A stretch of 20,474 nucleotides of DNA, from NCBI GenBank assembly GCA_025526915.1, contig JAHLKH010000324.1:1-20474 (forward strand), given 5' to 3'. Positions 1-9,751 of the stretch are shown piece by piece. The notes under the pieces are model-generated. The model searched no databases and had not been told where the DNA came from. It saw only the letters and a program-made list of their open reading frames with translations. This DNA comes from Entophlyctis helioformis. Taxonomy: Eukaryota > Chytridiomycota > Chytridiomycetes > Chytridiales > Chytriomycetaceae. Both the position numbers and the translations under genes were made by a program. Position 1 is the first letter of the stretch, and each line of letters begins with the position of its first letter.

Positions 1-271
1 GAGCGTGTGGGGCCCAACCCCCATCTCCTCCCCATCTCCACCTTGCAGCAAGCTACTACGCAAGGAGGAGAGAGGTCTGCCCGAAGTGCAACCGAATGTT
101 AGACGCGCCAGGATCTTGCTGGCCATTAGTCGCCGCAAGTCAGGCATGGCAGCAGCCACTTGCTGCCCGCTTCTTAATACAGATTGTTTTATAATGAATG
201 ACAATCGCATACACTGGTTCATCATGCGACAATCCATCCTATCCAAGGAGCAGCATTGGTGGCTGGTCATC
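1..271 (+). repeat. Copy 1 of a diverged tandem duplication (3' part and 3' flank of a small gene), cut by the window edge
   Basis: This segment matches 1345-1617 at high identity over its whole length, with a few single-base indels. The matched part covers the C-terminal coding sequence (the PISSP and KLLRKEE region) and about 130 nt downstream. The downstream flank, from the CTTAATACAGATTG motif to the ATCCATCCTATCC motif, is almost identical in both copies and better conserved than the coding part. Relative to copy 2 it lacks one A in the GAGGAGAAGAGG context near 70-76, which shifts the frame. The 5' part of the gene lies outside the window, so this copy may be a gene or a pseudogene. Confidence 0.8.
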
Positions 272-529
272 ATGCACATTGGATGTGATCACCAACCAGA
301 ACTGCCAGTGTTCACAACGGGCTTGAACTGCTGTCGCAGTAGATACAAGGAGATGCACCAAAAGAGCTGGCATCATTGAATGTGTTTTAGCTGTTAGGAA
401 TCTAAACGAAGTCTTTATCCGATTGATTATTGCTTCTTTCTCGGCTGACGTGCATCACGGCATGCATTCAGCCTTTAGAAATTGATATGGCGATCAATTA
501 CATACTGCTGCATTTAGTATGCACTTGGC

Positions 530-536
530 TATATAA
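530..536 (+). promoter_or_regulatory. TATA box
   Basis: TATATAA lies 34 nt upstream of the ATG at 570, a typical distance for a TATA-driven promoter with a short 5' leader. Confidence 0.5.
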
Positions 537-569
537 GCCTCACGAGCATCCAGCACCAACCCAACACCA

Positions 570-965
570 ATGTTCCTTCGCCGTCAGTACATGTTTCGCA
601 GGGAGTGCCGGCCGCATCGAAGGGCCAGAAGCGCTTTGTGTTGTTGGCTATCAACCGCGACCAAGCTGCCTATGGCGATGCGGCCAGGTACAGCAAGGAA
701 TGCATGCCAGTCTTGAGCATCGCTCAACACAAGGTAGGCAGAGGCATCGTCGTTATACATGCTGGCTGTGCTTGCTTTCCTGCTCTCTGGCTGATCGTCT
801 CCTGCATGCCGACGACTTTCTTAGACGGCTCGCGCAGCACATGCTGCCTTTGAGCAGAAGTCTGAGCCGGGGCGACAGCTCCACCAGCTGCTGATCAAGG
901 CAGCCAGCGCTCAAGATGCCATCCATCTTTTTGGTCGTGTGAGGTTCTTCCTCTTATATACTTGA
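570..965 (+). CDS. Small two-exon gene, function unknown
   Basis: I do not recognise this protein. The ATG at 570 starts a short basic, Arg-rich N-terminus (MFLRRQYMFRR) of the kind seen in mitochondrial presequences. From 605 the coding-like frame (KRFVLLAINRDQAAYGDAAR) is offset by one base, so one base appears to be missing near 603-605. Exon 1 ends at 733 before a GTAGGC donor. A phase-0 acceptor at 857 gives exon 2 (858-965), reading KSEPGRQLHQLLIK and then AQDAIHLFGR to a TGA at 963. The product would be about 90 residues. The TATA box at 530 supports a real promoter. It could also be the 5' part of a longer gene or a decaying fragment. Confidence 0.4.
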
Positions 966-1195
966 AGTGCGTTTTAATACGGCATGCATCTCCATCAACG
1001 CATTTCGTGCATTGTTTCACCATGCGTTCCACAGACCTGCCCTGACGCGCCGATGGCAAGATACGCAGTCATGCGTTGTGATGCATTATGCATGGCTGCG
1101 TCAGCAAGTGCATCACGATTGTCTGACCATGCCTGCTGACATCTCCTTCAGCGCTCGCCCACCCCGCCGCTCTTGTCACGTCACTCTCCTCATCA

Positions 1196-1447
1196 ATGGC
1201 GAGCCCACTCGTCTCAGCCACTCGCAAGCGTCGCGGCCGCGATGACGAGGACGACGAGGACGAGCGGCTTACCAACAAGAAGCGCGCTCGGGTCGACGAT
1301 CCCGACTTGCTTTCCGTCGGCATCCACGACTTCGTATCCACCGGAGCGTGTGGCGGGGCAACGCCAATCTCCTCGCCCATCTCCACCTTGCGGAAGCTTC
1401 TGCACAAGGAGGAGAAGAGGTCTGCCCGAGTTGCAGCCAAGTGTTAG
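1196..1447 (+). CDS. Small basic, acidic-tract protein, unknown; intact partner of the duplicated gene
   Basis: An 83-codon frame runs from ATG 1196 to TAG 1445. The N-terminus has a KRRGR basic patch, then an acidic DDEDDEDE run, then NKKRAR, which looks like a nuclear-localisation signal. The C-terminal part (PISSPISTLRKLLHKEEKR) is shared with copy 1 at the left edge. Just past the stop, the frame reading RRARILLAISRRK differs between the copies by three substitutions that are all synonymous in that frame. The true C-terminus may therefore use that frame, with one base missing near the apparent stop. No family is recognised; a nuclear location is inferred only from composition. Confidence 0.5.
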   Translation: MASPLVSATRKRRGRDDEDDEDERLTNKKRARVDDPDLLSVGIHDFVSTGACGGATPISSPISTLRKLLHKEEKRSARVAAKC

Positions 1448-1617
1448 ACGCGCCAGGATCTTGCTGGCCATCAGCCGGCGCAAGTAAGGCATGGCAGCAG
1501 CCACTTGCCTGCCTGCTTCTTAATACAGATTGTTTTCATAATGAATGACAATCGCATACACTGGTTCATCATGCGACAATCCATCCTATCCTTGGAACAG
1601 CATTGGTGGCTGGCCAG
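1345..1617 (+). repeat. Copy 2 of the diverged tandem duplication
   Basis: Partner of 1-271. It begins inside the coding frame of the 1196 gene and runs about 170 nt past its stop. The copies are direct repeats about 1.34 kb apart, enclosing the small TATA-led gene. Just after the end of this copy an 8-bp inverted repeat (GACGACCG / CGGTCGTC, 1619-1641, 7-nt loop) is visible. Confidence 0.8.
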
Positions 1618-1716
1618 CGACGACCGCCTCAAACGGTCGTCTGCGAGACATGAATGCAGAAAGAGCAAGGACTGGAGATGCATTGTATTGTTGGTGATGC
1701 TGTGTGATGGATCAAA

Positions 1717-2195
1717 TTAAAACTCAATGATGGCCTCTGGACGAACGCCTTCGTAGCAGATGCGGTAGACAGTCGTGAACAGTGGGAACCTGGCAGATCA
1801 GCAGCACAGCGCCGGAGCATGCATATTAGTGCAAAGTCAAAGAGGATAATCGAGGCACTGGCATGCTGACGCAGTGGTGCATGTGCACGGCGGAACGTAC
1901 TCTGCAACAAGCCCTCTGCCTTCCAAAATCTCGTGGGTCTCCTTTGACGTCAGGCTGCCCTGCAGCTTCTGGCCGTTCAGGAGCTCAGCCTCGAGCACCT
2001 CAAACGACTTTCCAGTCAGAACACGCGCTTCTGCGAGGCGGCGGTTGCGGCCGCCAAAGCACGTTGTGATGACGTCTGCCACACCGCAGCTTTCGAAAAA
2101 GGTCTCGTCGCGGATGCCCTCGTAGAACGTCTTTCCTCTCCATCAGGCCGCTGCACCGCCCTTGCCATCAACCCATCGGTGCAATCGTTGATCCG
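1717..2195 (-). pseudogene. GPD1: 5'-truncated relic of NAD-dependent glycerol-3-phosphate dehydrogenase
   Basis: Only the C-terminal part of a GPD1-type enzyme is present. Such enzymes reduce dihydroxyacetone phosphate to glycerol-3-phosphate with NADH, for glycerol and lipid synthesis. Exon 1901-2140 encodes the family signature [20 protein letters not shown] followed by [14 protein letters not shown] intron (1790-1900, GTACGT donor, CACTAATA branch-like motif) leads to the last exon (1717-1789), reading FPLFTTVYRI and ending EAIIEF-stop. Upstream, the AVQR and GLMERK segments of the family are still visible near 2140-2190, but in shifted frames with residues missing. Everything further N-terminal is gone: the elongase gene starts at 2258 on the other strand. 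The intact intron points to DNA-level duplication or rearrangement, not retrocopying. Confidence 0.85.
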
Positions 2196-2257
2196 ACCAT
2201 GATCCTTCAAGTCTTTTTCCGAGATCCTTCGGCCTTCACTCGACAACTCCTCCTGCC

Positions 2258-3467
2258 ATGTCTGCTGTGATTGCCCTGCTCGCCCAAGTGTTCGAGGTGC
2301 TGCCCAACGTCGAGGACCACTTCCTCGCTGCGTCCCGCGCCGTCGGCACCATGCTCGAGCCGCACGTCAAGCCGGCCGAGATTGTGGTGACGGAGCTGCT
2401 CAACAAGCACGTCCCTGCATTCCTGCCGTGGTACGTGCGCAGCCGCAGCCCGCACACCGAGTCGCTGTCCTTGATGAACCCGGTCCATGTGCTGTTCGCC
2501 ATCCTCGCCTACGTCACCGTCATCTTCATCGGCATCGCCGTCATGAAGCCGCTGCCCAAGTTCAAGCTCACTTGGTTCGCCTTCTTCCACAACGTGTTCC
2601 TCACGGCGCTGTCGGCGTACATGTCGCTCAAGGCCCTCGTCTACGCCAAGCAGGCCGGATACTCGCTCTTCTCGTTCGGCAACTCGGTCGACCACAGCCC
2701 TGCCGGCTTCCCTGTACGTCCGTCGCATTCTTTCTGCTGTCGGAGATTGCGATACACCAATTATTGGTCCTAACGATTACCCATGGTCTGTCCCGTAGAT
2801 GGCCAAGGTGGCATGGCTGTTCTACATCTCCAAGGTCTACGAGTTCCTCGACACTGTGAGTCTGGAGACCTCCCATATGACAACCCGTGTGAACAGCTGC
2901 TGATCCTCGCACTCCTCAATCCCATGCAGGTCATCATGGTGCTCAAGAAGAACAACCGCCAGATCTCGTTCCTGCACATGTACACCACGGCTCCATCCTC
3001 GCTGTCCAGTACGTTCACCTGGTCGCATCTGCCGTGGATCGATACCAGAACACTCATTCCTCATGCTAATTGGCACAATCCTGTCTTCCAGGTGGCTTGT
3101 TGTGATGTGGGCTCCAGGCGGCGAGAGCATGCTGTCTGTTGTTCTCAACTCGTTCATCCACGTCGTCATGTACGGCTACTACCTGCTCTCGTCGATGGGC
3201 TTCAAGTCCGTCTCCCTGATCAAGCGCTACATCACCACGATGCAGATGACCCAGTTCTGCATCCTCTTTGTGCAGGGAGCGTTCGACTACTACATCCCGA
3301 CCACCAACCCCGAGGCCACCAACTACCCGCCCCAGCTTGCCATCATGCTCATGGTTTACATGATCACCATGCTCGCTCTTTTTGCCAACTTCTTTATCCA
3401 GGACAAGCGTCGCGCCGACCGCGCCAAGCTCGAGGCCAAGCTCAGTAACTCCAAGAAGACGCAGTAA
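2258..3467 (+). CDS. ELO-family very-long-chain fatty acid elongase (frame broken by one base in the histidine box)
   Basis: 3-ketoacyl-CoA synthase of the ER fatty-acid elongation cycle, condensing acyl-CoA with malonyl-CoA; multi-pass membrane protein of about 322 residues. Exons: 2258-2713, 2799-2855, 2930-3008, 3092-3467; the introns are 85, 74 and 83 nt with GTACGT or GTGAGT donors. Family motifs appear in order: KVYEFLDT (KxxExxDT), QISFLH (start of the histidine box), NSFIHVVMYGYY, and TTMQMTQF (TxxQxxQ). The tail is Lys/Arg-rich, as expected for ER retention. As read, exon 3 gives HMYTTAP, but one base further along the same DNA reads HHGSILAVQ, the expected HxxHH box. Only that frame matches the phase of exon 4 (WLVVMW); the uncorrected splice hits a stop four codons in. 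One base is therefore missing near 2983. The Gln five residues before the box is typical of PUFA-type elongases (inference). Confidence 0.95.
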
Positions 3468-3602
3468 TTGTAATCCTACTCTTCTTCCCTCTTACTTCTG
3501 TTTGGCGTCAGCTGTTCCTTTTTGGAAATACACGCTGATGCACACCAAAGCCATCAAAACACGTTCAAGAGGCAATGGGCTATTCTACACGCCATCATGT
3601 CT

Positions 3603-4756
3603 TTATTCAGTCGTTGGTGCAGGCTCGGCAGCAGCGCCAGTCTTGTTCTTCTTTTGACGCTTTCTCTTTCTCTTTGCCTTTTCCGTCTTGGGTTGCTCAG
3701 CATTGCCGCCATTCTCTCCCTCATCGTCATCCTCGTCATTGCTTTGGTGTTGTTGCACGCGCTCCTGGTGAGCCGGTTGATCATCCGTATCGCTCTTGGC
3801 TTCCGTGTGAGTGCTTGCACTCTTTGCCTTGGATGCAGACGGTGCAGGTGGCTTGGCGACCGTCTTTTTGCGCTTGATCGACAGCGGGTTGGGCTCGCTG
3901 GCGCGCTTGCGTTTCTTGATGGGCTGCTCAAGGATCGCGGCTTCCTCTGCGCGCGTCATGGCAATCTCGTTGGTCTTTGGCATGGTCTTGACAAGCTCCA
4001 TCTGCCACCCAGCGTGAGGTGTTAGCACAACATGAACAAGCATGCTTGATCGGCAGACAGAGTGTGCCGTGCATTCACCTCTTGTGCCTTGCGCAGAGTC
4101 GATCCGGACGGCGGCTCGAGGATGAGCACACTCTTGTTGATGTACATGAGCGGCGTGGCAGGGATCGATCTGAGGAACCCACGCAGTGCAGCATCTTCGG
4201 TCGCGACAGCGTAGTGGTTCTCGTTGGTTGCTCCTGTCCATTGCAGCGATGCTCCATGTCAGCCAACCGTCTGGCCACCAACGGCGGCTGTCGACAGCAA
4301 CGCTCACCAACAATCTCGCGAATGCATTGGGCAGCAGGAACGGCCGGCGTGTGAGTGCATCGACGCTTCTCGAGCGACTTGGCCATGTCGGCAGCCGCAC
4401 GAAACTCGGGCCCAAGCTTGCGCAGCTCGGCATAGCAGCAGTACGTCGTCATCAGCCTGACCTGGCCACCCAGCAGCTTGGGCAGCGCATCACTCAGGTC
4501 TTTTTTGGTCTGCCGAGCAACCTCGATGAAGTTGGCATCCACTGTCGGGCGATTGTTGTCAGTCGAGCTGTGCTCTCTGTGCTCGGCGCTCGCTGCCAAG
4601 AGTCTGGAGTCCAGAGCACGAGTCTCGCCGAGACTGCAAGACTCAAACGCTGTTGCGGTGCGGCTTACATAGGACCTGGTACGGCTGTCTGAATCCAAAC
4701 GAATGGATGTACACAGACATGTACTTTTTGTTGACCTTTTGTCTCTTGACCTTCAT
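3603..4756 (-). CDS. UTP23: UTP23-like SSU processome PIN-domain protein
   Basis: Nucleolar rRNA-processing factor of the small-subunit processome (early 18S maturation, snR30 release in yeast). Four exons: 4669-4756, 4308-4541, 4079-4233, 3603-4001; introns are 126, 74 and 77 nt and all phases agree, giving 291 residues with no frame problem. The start MKVKRQKVNKKYM leads into FGFRQPYQVLLDANF, the typical family N-terminus. The CCHC zinc-finger residues are visible (TTYCC, then RRCTHTP and AAQC). The PIN fold continues with NHYAVATEDAALR and PATPLMYINKSVLILEPPS. The C-terminal tail has the family signature EPNPLSIKRKK and then a disordered acidic/basic segment ending in KRKRKRQKKNK. FCF1 is the closest alternative, but the zinc finger and PNPLS tail favour UTP23. 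It converges on the elongase with 135 bp between stops. Confidence 0.92.
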
Positions 4757-5432
4757 CTTATGGCTTGCATATCATGCCATGACCGGCTCGAGTCAGCAGC
4801 CAGCATGGACGACCAGTCGGCGGCACACGTCTGCATGCATCCCACCTTTGTTAAGTGACTCTGTTGAAGTCGATCGAGAGGTGCCTCGGTTCAATATTAG
4901 TTGGTGGAAATCACAGCGTCGAACTCAGGTCACGTGAAGAGACACGTGACTTGCGGGCAGGCTGTCGAGATGCGTCGTCGTGGCTTGATCGTGGCTGTCT
5001 GGACAGATGTCGAACAGCAGATGCCGCAATGTGGCCATTCCCATACTGGTGGTCCCACGCACGGCTCGGTAGGGCACAGTCTCGCAGTCTGTGCACTCGT
5101 TCTGCCAAAGTGCCAGCCGAGCCGCCTCGCTTGTCGGAAGAGAGCCGTGCTTCCGACAAAGCCTACATGAATCCTGCTGGCCATCATGTGTCATGCCAGC
5201 ACATCGCCCGCAGCACGCAGCACAGTACGCAACATTCAGCCACCCACCGTGACGCCACCAGCAGGGACAAACGCGTCCAACACACGGTCGGAGTTTGTGT
5301 GGTTGGACGGCATTGCAACAAAGCCAGAATTCGCCGAGCGCTGTCCTGGCGTCCAACCTCCGCCTCAGATTCACAGGGTCAGAGCAGATCCCCCGCTGAA
5401 TCTGGCAAGGTGGCGCCAAGGCGCACGCAGAC
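4757..5432. other. Divergent intergenic region
   Basis: A gene-free stretch between the UTP23 start (minus) and the TATA box of the next plus-strand gene. Apart from the paired CACGTG sites at 4929-4950 I see no coding motif or repeat; open frames here look random in composition. Confidence 0.5.
4929..4950. promoter_or_regulatory. Inverted pair of CACGTG E-boxes
   Basis: GTCACGTG and CACGTGAC form an inverted repeat with an AAGAGA spacer, each half containing a palindromic CACGTG core. It lies about 175 bp upstream of the UTP23 ATG and about 550 bp upstream of the plus-strand ATG at 5498. CACGTG is the known site of fungal bHLH factors (Cbf1/Pho4/Tye7 type); its role here is inferred. Confidence 0.45.
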
Positions 5433-5439
5433 TATAAAA
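5433..5439 (+). promoter_or_regulatory. TATA box
   Basis: TATAAAA sits 59 nt upstream of the ATG at 5498, consistent with a start site near 5465 and a leader of about 30 nt. Confidence 0.6.
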
Positions 5440-5497
5440 GCCGGGAGACGCACCTCGTGCTTGCCTCCGCCCGTTCGAAAGTCACTTTCTCTCCGTC

Positions 5498-6273
5498 ATG
5501 CTTCCAGGCCTTGTGGCCGTCTTCGCCCTGGTGCTTATGGCACTCTTTCCGGCCTCGCTCCCGCCTGCCTGGCGGTTCCAACCAACCATCAGTGCCTTCG
5601 AAGGCTTCAACTTCAGCGCTCCCGTCATCGCCCGCTCCGCCCCGTCCTTCTTCAGCCCTGCCGTTGTCGTCGCTCGCGCCAGCCAGCCGTCCTTTGACAA
5701 GCTTATTGGCTGCCACGTTGACAGAAGCAGCTGCAGTCACGCCGTCCTGGACCCGCACGGACCGGTGCAACGCTTGCTCAGCGACAGCCGTCCAGGAATG
5801 GGTGCATGCCATGGTGAGCTTGGCTCTACTTGCTGCTTCCTGCCGCCTGCCACCATCCTCTGCTCACACTGACAACATCCGCCCATGCTTCGCTTTCTTA
5901 TCTCGATCAGCTGTGCTGGCCGACCGACATGTTTCCCGTTACCCTCCGCATCAAGTCGTGGGTTCTCGACACGTTTGCCATGGCACTCGACGGCATCACC
6001 GAGTCTTCCTCAAGCTTGTCCATGCACCCCGTCGCCACGCTGCTGCTTCTTGCGATCGTCATTGTGCAGCTGGTGATGATCACTCGAATGGCGCGCAAGG
6101 TCAAGCAGCTCGAGCGCGACGCCGGTCAAATGCATCAGGCTCACAGCCACGCACCAAGCCCCTCGGCTCTGACCAACCATGTCGTGTTTGTCAGCAACAT
6201 TGGCCACGCCCCGCGGCCGGCCGTGGCCCATCACAAGAGATGCAATTCTACGCGGCGAATTCGGGGCGTATGA
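5498..6273 (+). CDS. Hypothetical membrane protein, two or more exons
   Basis: Not recognised. From ATG 5498 the product begins with a hydrophobic stretch (LPGLVAVFALVLMALFPASL) that would act as a signal peptide or first membrane span. A GTGAGC donor at 5814 and an acceptor at 5910 define a 97-nt intron. Exon 2 (from 5911) encodes MFPVTLRIKSW and then a clear transmembrane helix (HPVATLLLLAIVIVQLVMI), a short basic/coiled segment (RMARKVKQLE) and a His/Pro-rich tail to TGA 6271. The reading frame of the first span does not match the phase needed at the exon 1 end: the matching frame reads RCNACSATAVQEWVHAM. An unrecognised small intron or an indel must lie between about 5660 and 5740. Translation could also start at the ATG at 5929. 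Confidence 0.5.
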
Positions 6274-6644
6274 AGCACACGTTTCCATGTCTGGTAGGCT
6301 ATGGTGTGGGCTACTCACTTGCACACGGCTCGCCAGGTATGTGGTCCTGCTTAGCGAGTTGTCACTTGGTGAATGAATACTGTAAGGATCAAGTAGGGCT
6401 CGCGTGACCGCCTATTGAATGCGATCTGCCATGGACCGACTGACCCTCCCGCTTCTGCCGCGGCTGCCATCTCCGCCCAGTGGATCGAGCATCCTGCTAC
6501 CACTGCCATCCTCGTATCACTGCCTGCCGTCAACAACCACCTCGCCTCTGCTGCCGAATCATCTGCCGCAATGGGGAATGGCATGAGAACCCAACCTTCA
6601 TAGTGCTGCTCCGAGTTGGAGGAAAGACAGGATCGACGTGGGTG
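6274..6644. other. Convergent 3' flanking region
   Basis: This stretch lies between the 3' ends of the membrane-protein gene and the BRAT1-like gene. It holds a short Pro/Leu/Ser-rich open frame (6431-6586, starting MDRLTLPLLP) without family resemblance, which I do not call a gene. No repeat or RNA structure is apparent. Confidence 0.4.
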
Positions 6645-9600
6645 TCAACAGTCGTAGCAGGTGAGAATGTTGTTGCCCTCGCCAGCCTCGTGCATCTCGT
6701 CCAGCACGCTCGCGTCCATGTCCAGCGCCTCTTGGTACAAGTGCTCTGGCTCGCATCGCCTGAGCATCTCGCCAACGTCCAGTACGGCCAGACGGCCCAT
6801 GAACGCCGCCAGTCGCGTGCCATCGAGTCTTGTCCGCTTGCCTCCAGACGGCGGCGCGGATGTGTGCAGGCTGCGCAGCTGAACTGCAGCACGGATCGCC
6901 TCGATGCGTACCAGTCGTGAAAAGTCCAGCATCTGCAGCAAGCCATACAGTCAGCGCCAGCGTTGCACTGCTGCCCACGATTGTCATGTATGTACCATGG
7001 ACTCGAGCAGCACGTCTCCGTCCGCAACAAAGAATGGATGGCTTGCAAAGATCGTCCATGCCTCCACTCGTCAATGGAGCCAAAAACGGCCAGCAGCAAA
7101 TGCACCGACTGGATGCGCACTTCTAGATCCTCGTCAACACAGCATCTCTTGAGATCAGCAGGCATTAAGCGTCTGTGCACGCCATCCCGCAGTTCGTTTC
7201 CATGGGCTGGCTCTACAAGTGGTCGAGATCTTGAACCAGCCACGCTTCCAAGTAGAATGCGCGCGATGGTGGCGGTCCTGGACAAGCGACTCGACAAGAC
7301 CAATGGCAGCACGGCGAACAAACGCCTCGGTGTCGTTGGTCATCATCGTCATGATTTGGGCAGGCAGCTGCTCGAGCGTGTCCATCTGCACGCGGCATGA
7401 CGAGTGCGCCGCCATGCTCTGCCATGGAACGAGTGCCTGTCAACATCCTCATAGCAAGCCCCGTTTTGCAGAATAGCAATGAATGTACCTTGAGACAGCG
7501 CAGGGCTGTGGATCGCACAAACGGGCTCTCTTGCCCCAAACATGCCGACACGCACTCAATGAGTCCAGGCCACGCAGCAAGCACGTCCGCAACGCGACAA
7601 AGTGCCGTGCTGCCTGTAAACGCCTGTGCAATGCGGTCAAGTGCAACGTCCCGAATGTCCCATGCATCCGCTTTCAGAAGCCTGTCCAGCCACGCAAACA
7701 CTGTCGCATTTGCCTGCAAAGGCAATCGTCAGTTGGAGATTGACAGCCAGCCACTCTCTGTCTGGCGAAGAGCACCTTGCTGCCAATAAGACCGGCGTCA
7801 ACCAGACCAAAACATGCAAGCGAAAGTGCTTGATGCGCAGGAACGTTTCCCTGAATGCGAGGGTCTTCAGGAGACAAAAGTGGCTCGATCGCTGTCCAGA
7901 TGTCCATCTGCAGCTGCTGGCTGTTCTTCTCGACTCGACCAGCAACGACCTTGGACAGGGCCTGGAGGGCAACAAACGCGGTCTTGGGCGTTACTATTGC
8001 AGACGCATTCAAACATGCGAGGATCCATTGGGTGACCTGTGCATATGGTGTGTCAGATCGAGATGTTCAAAGCACGGCATGAAGAGAACGCACTTGAAAA
8101 GGATCTATGGGCGTGATGCGCGACAGCATGGAAACCAGCCCATGCATGACAGTCTGGCGGTACAAGGTCTGCTGGTGTGGTGTTCCACTGAGGCAGCTCT
8201 GCATCATGGCCGTACAAGCATCGCGGCAGACCTGCTGCAATCCCACAGCTGTCCCAGAACGAGTGTCTTTGTCTGCATGCACGGCAAATGCAGACACGCA
8301 CATGGCTGTTGCCTCGTGGACAGCAGCCGAGTGATCGCTGCCTGCCAGTCGCCATAGGATCTCCAAAACTCCAAAAAAGGTCTCGCACGACTTGGCTGTG
8401 ATGCCGGACGCGCGCCGTGCTGGATCACCACGCACGAGACTCGGCAAGATGGCGGTAGCCACATGATCAAACCATCCGTGATTCTCAGCGGGCGATATGA
8501 CCCACGATGCTGGTTGCTGGTGCTGGCTGGATGCCAGATAGAGACGCAACACATCAATGGCACTATGCCGGACAAGACGCTCCGGGTCACGCACAAGATC
8601 AAAGCATGCGTAAATCTGTCCAGCCACATCAAGGAGCGATGAGAGGTCCAATGAGTGTGCACGCATGCAGCCTGCGCGACGACTAACCAGATCGCCCTGG
8701 TTCAGAAACTCGGCTGCGTGCACATGGCGTGAGTCTGCCAGCATCCAAAGCAGCTCAAGGGCAGTCATCTTGGCATCCATATCGGCTTCAAGCGCCATCA
8801 TGTCGCGAACGTGCAGGTGCAGCCGTCCAGTCATCAGGACACGAGCCTGGAACCCGAAGCGCTGCTCAGTCCAAGACGATGGATCTGGAAACGTGATGAT
8901 GCGAAACAGCAGTCGACAGCACGATTTTCCAACCTGGCCGACAAGGTTGAGTGTGTGAGTGTCAAGCATGGCAGATGGAGCGTGCACACGGATCAGAGAA
9001 GCGACGGCACGGGGTGCATACAAAGAGGTTGTTGCCACGAAACGCTCGCAGGATCCAAGGGAGAAGCAGGCGGTGGTGATCGGCCATCCATTCAACAGCC
9101 AGATTGCACTCCAGCATCTGGCCCAGCGTCTCGAATATGCCAAACTGCGCAGTCGCTGAGCGATCGGCGTCGTGAGGGATGTCCGATCCAGTCAAGTAGT
9201 CCAAGACCCCCGGTGCATGGAGTCGAAGTCTGGCAAAGGCGGGATCGCCGCCGCAAGCGACGACCAGTCCGATGGTGCGCAACGCCAACGATGTGATGCG
9301 ATCGTCTTGCGAGTGTGGCACACATGTCTGTTGGGCAGTTGCGAGATGAGCCATGCTGCTGTTGGCTGCCATGCAGAGTGTGGGCGGTGTACCTGCAGGA
9401 CAGACAGTGCATCCAGGTCGTTGAGCAGAAACTGGACAGTGGCCAGCGACTCTTTGGGCGGCTGTGACGTTGATGGCCTGCACACGCTCGTCAGAAAGGC
9501 CAGGATCTTCTCGTGGGGGCAGGGTCGGAGATGGCCTGCAGGTGTCAACGAGCAGCGTCAGCAGCAGCCGGCCTGTAGGCGACTGCAAAGCGACGCAGGG

Positions 9601-9723
9601 CCTCACTGGGCTCATGGCAGGAATGCCCGTCAGCACCCGGCGGAGCACAGTCTGTGCCTCCGTTTCTGGCTTTGGACCACAAACAGCCGTCATTGCGAAC
9701 GATGGCGGAAACCCATCCTTCAT
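6645..9723 (-). CDS. BRAT1-like HEAT-repeat protein (INTS11/Integrator-associated)
   Basis: Eight exons give about 870 residues of helical HEAT-type repeats; human BRAT1 has 821. Exons: 9393-9723, 9022-9327, 8094-8933, 7776-8036, 7489-7713, 7217-7436, 6996-7145, 6645-6932; introns are 52-88 nt. HEAT-like segments include ADAWDIRDVALDRIAQ and DEDLEVRIQSVHLLLAVF, which resemble the WEVRDSAL and WEVRAQGL helices of BRAT1 as I recall them. The protein ends EGNNILTCYDC-stop; BRAT1 ends in a conserved DCY-type tail reported to sit in the INTS11 active site. Frame problems: one base appears missing in exon 6 near 7256-7265 (HHRA to FYLEAWLVQDL) and one in exon 7 near 7064 (SIDEW to EAWTIFASHPFF). 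Exon 1 changes frame around the G5 run at 9515-9519, so the start at 9723 is tentative. A generic HEAT protein is the alternative. Confidence 0.65.
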
Positions 9724-9751
9724 TCAACAGTGGCAGTATCAGAGACGGCGG

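Noticed and set aside
1619..1641. 8-bp inverted repeat with 7-nt loop as a terminator or mobile-element end
   Set aside because: It is a single short hairpin with no partner, target duplication or transposase; noted only as lying at the duplication boundary.
4186..4692. Plus-strand open frame opposite UTP23
   Set aside because: It is antisense to four exons with strong family motifs and consistent splice phases; its own product resembles nothing.
5457..6407. Continuous 316-codon plus-strand open frame across the membrane-protein gene
   Set aside because: It has no ATG at its start, its second half is Arg/His-rich out-of-frame sequence, and the clear transmembrane helix lies in another frame.
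7146..7216. Frame change near LDHL in the BRAT1-like gene taken as another missing base
   Set aside because: A 71-nt GT-AG intron (GTAGAG donor, AAGAG acceptor) with matching phase explains it and agrees with the intron sizes in this gene.
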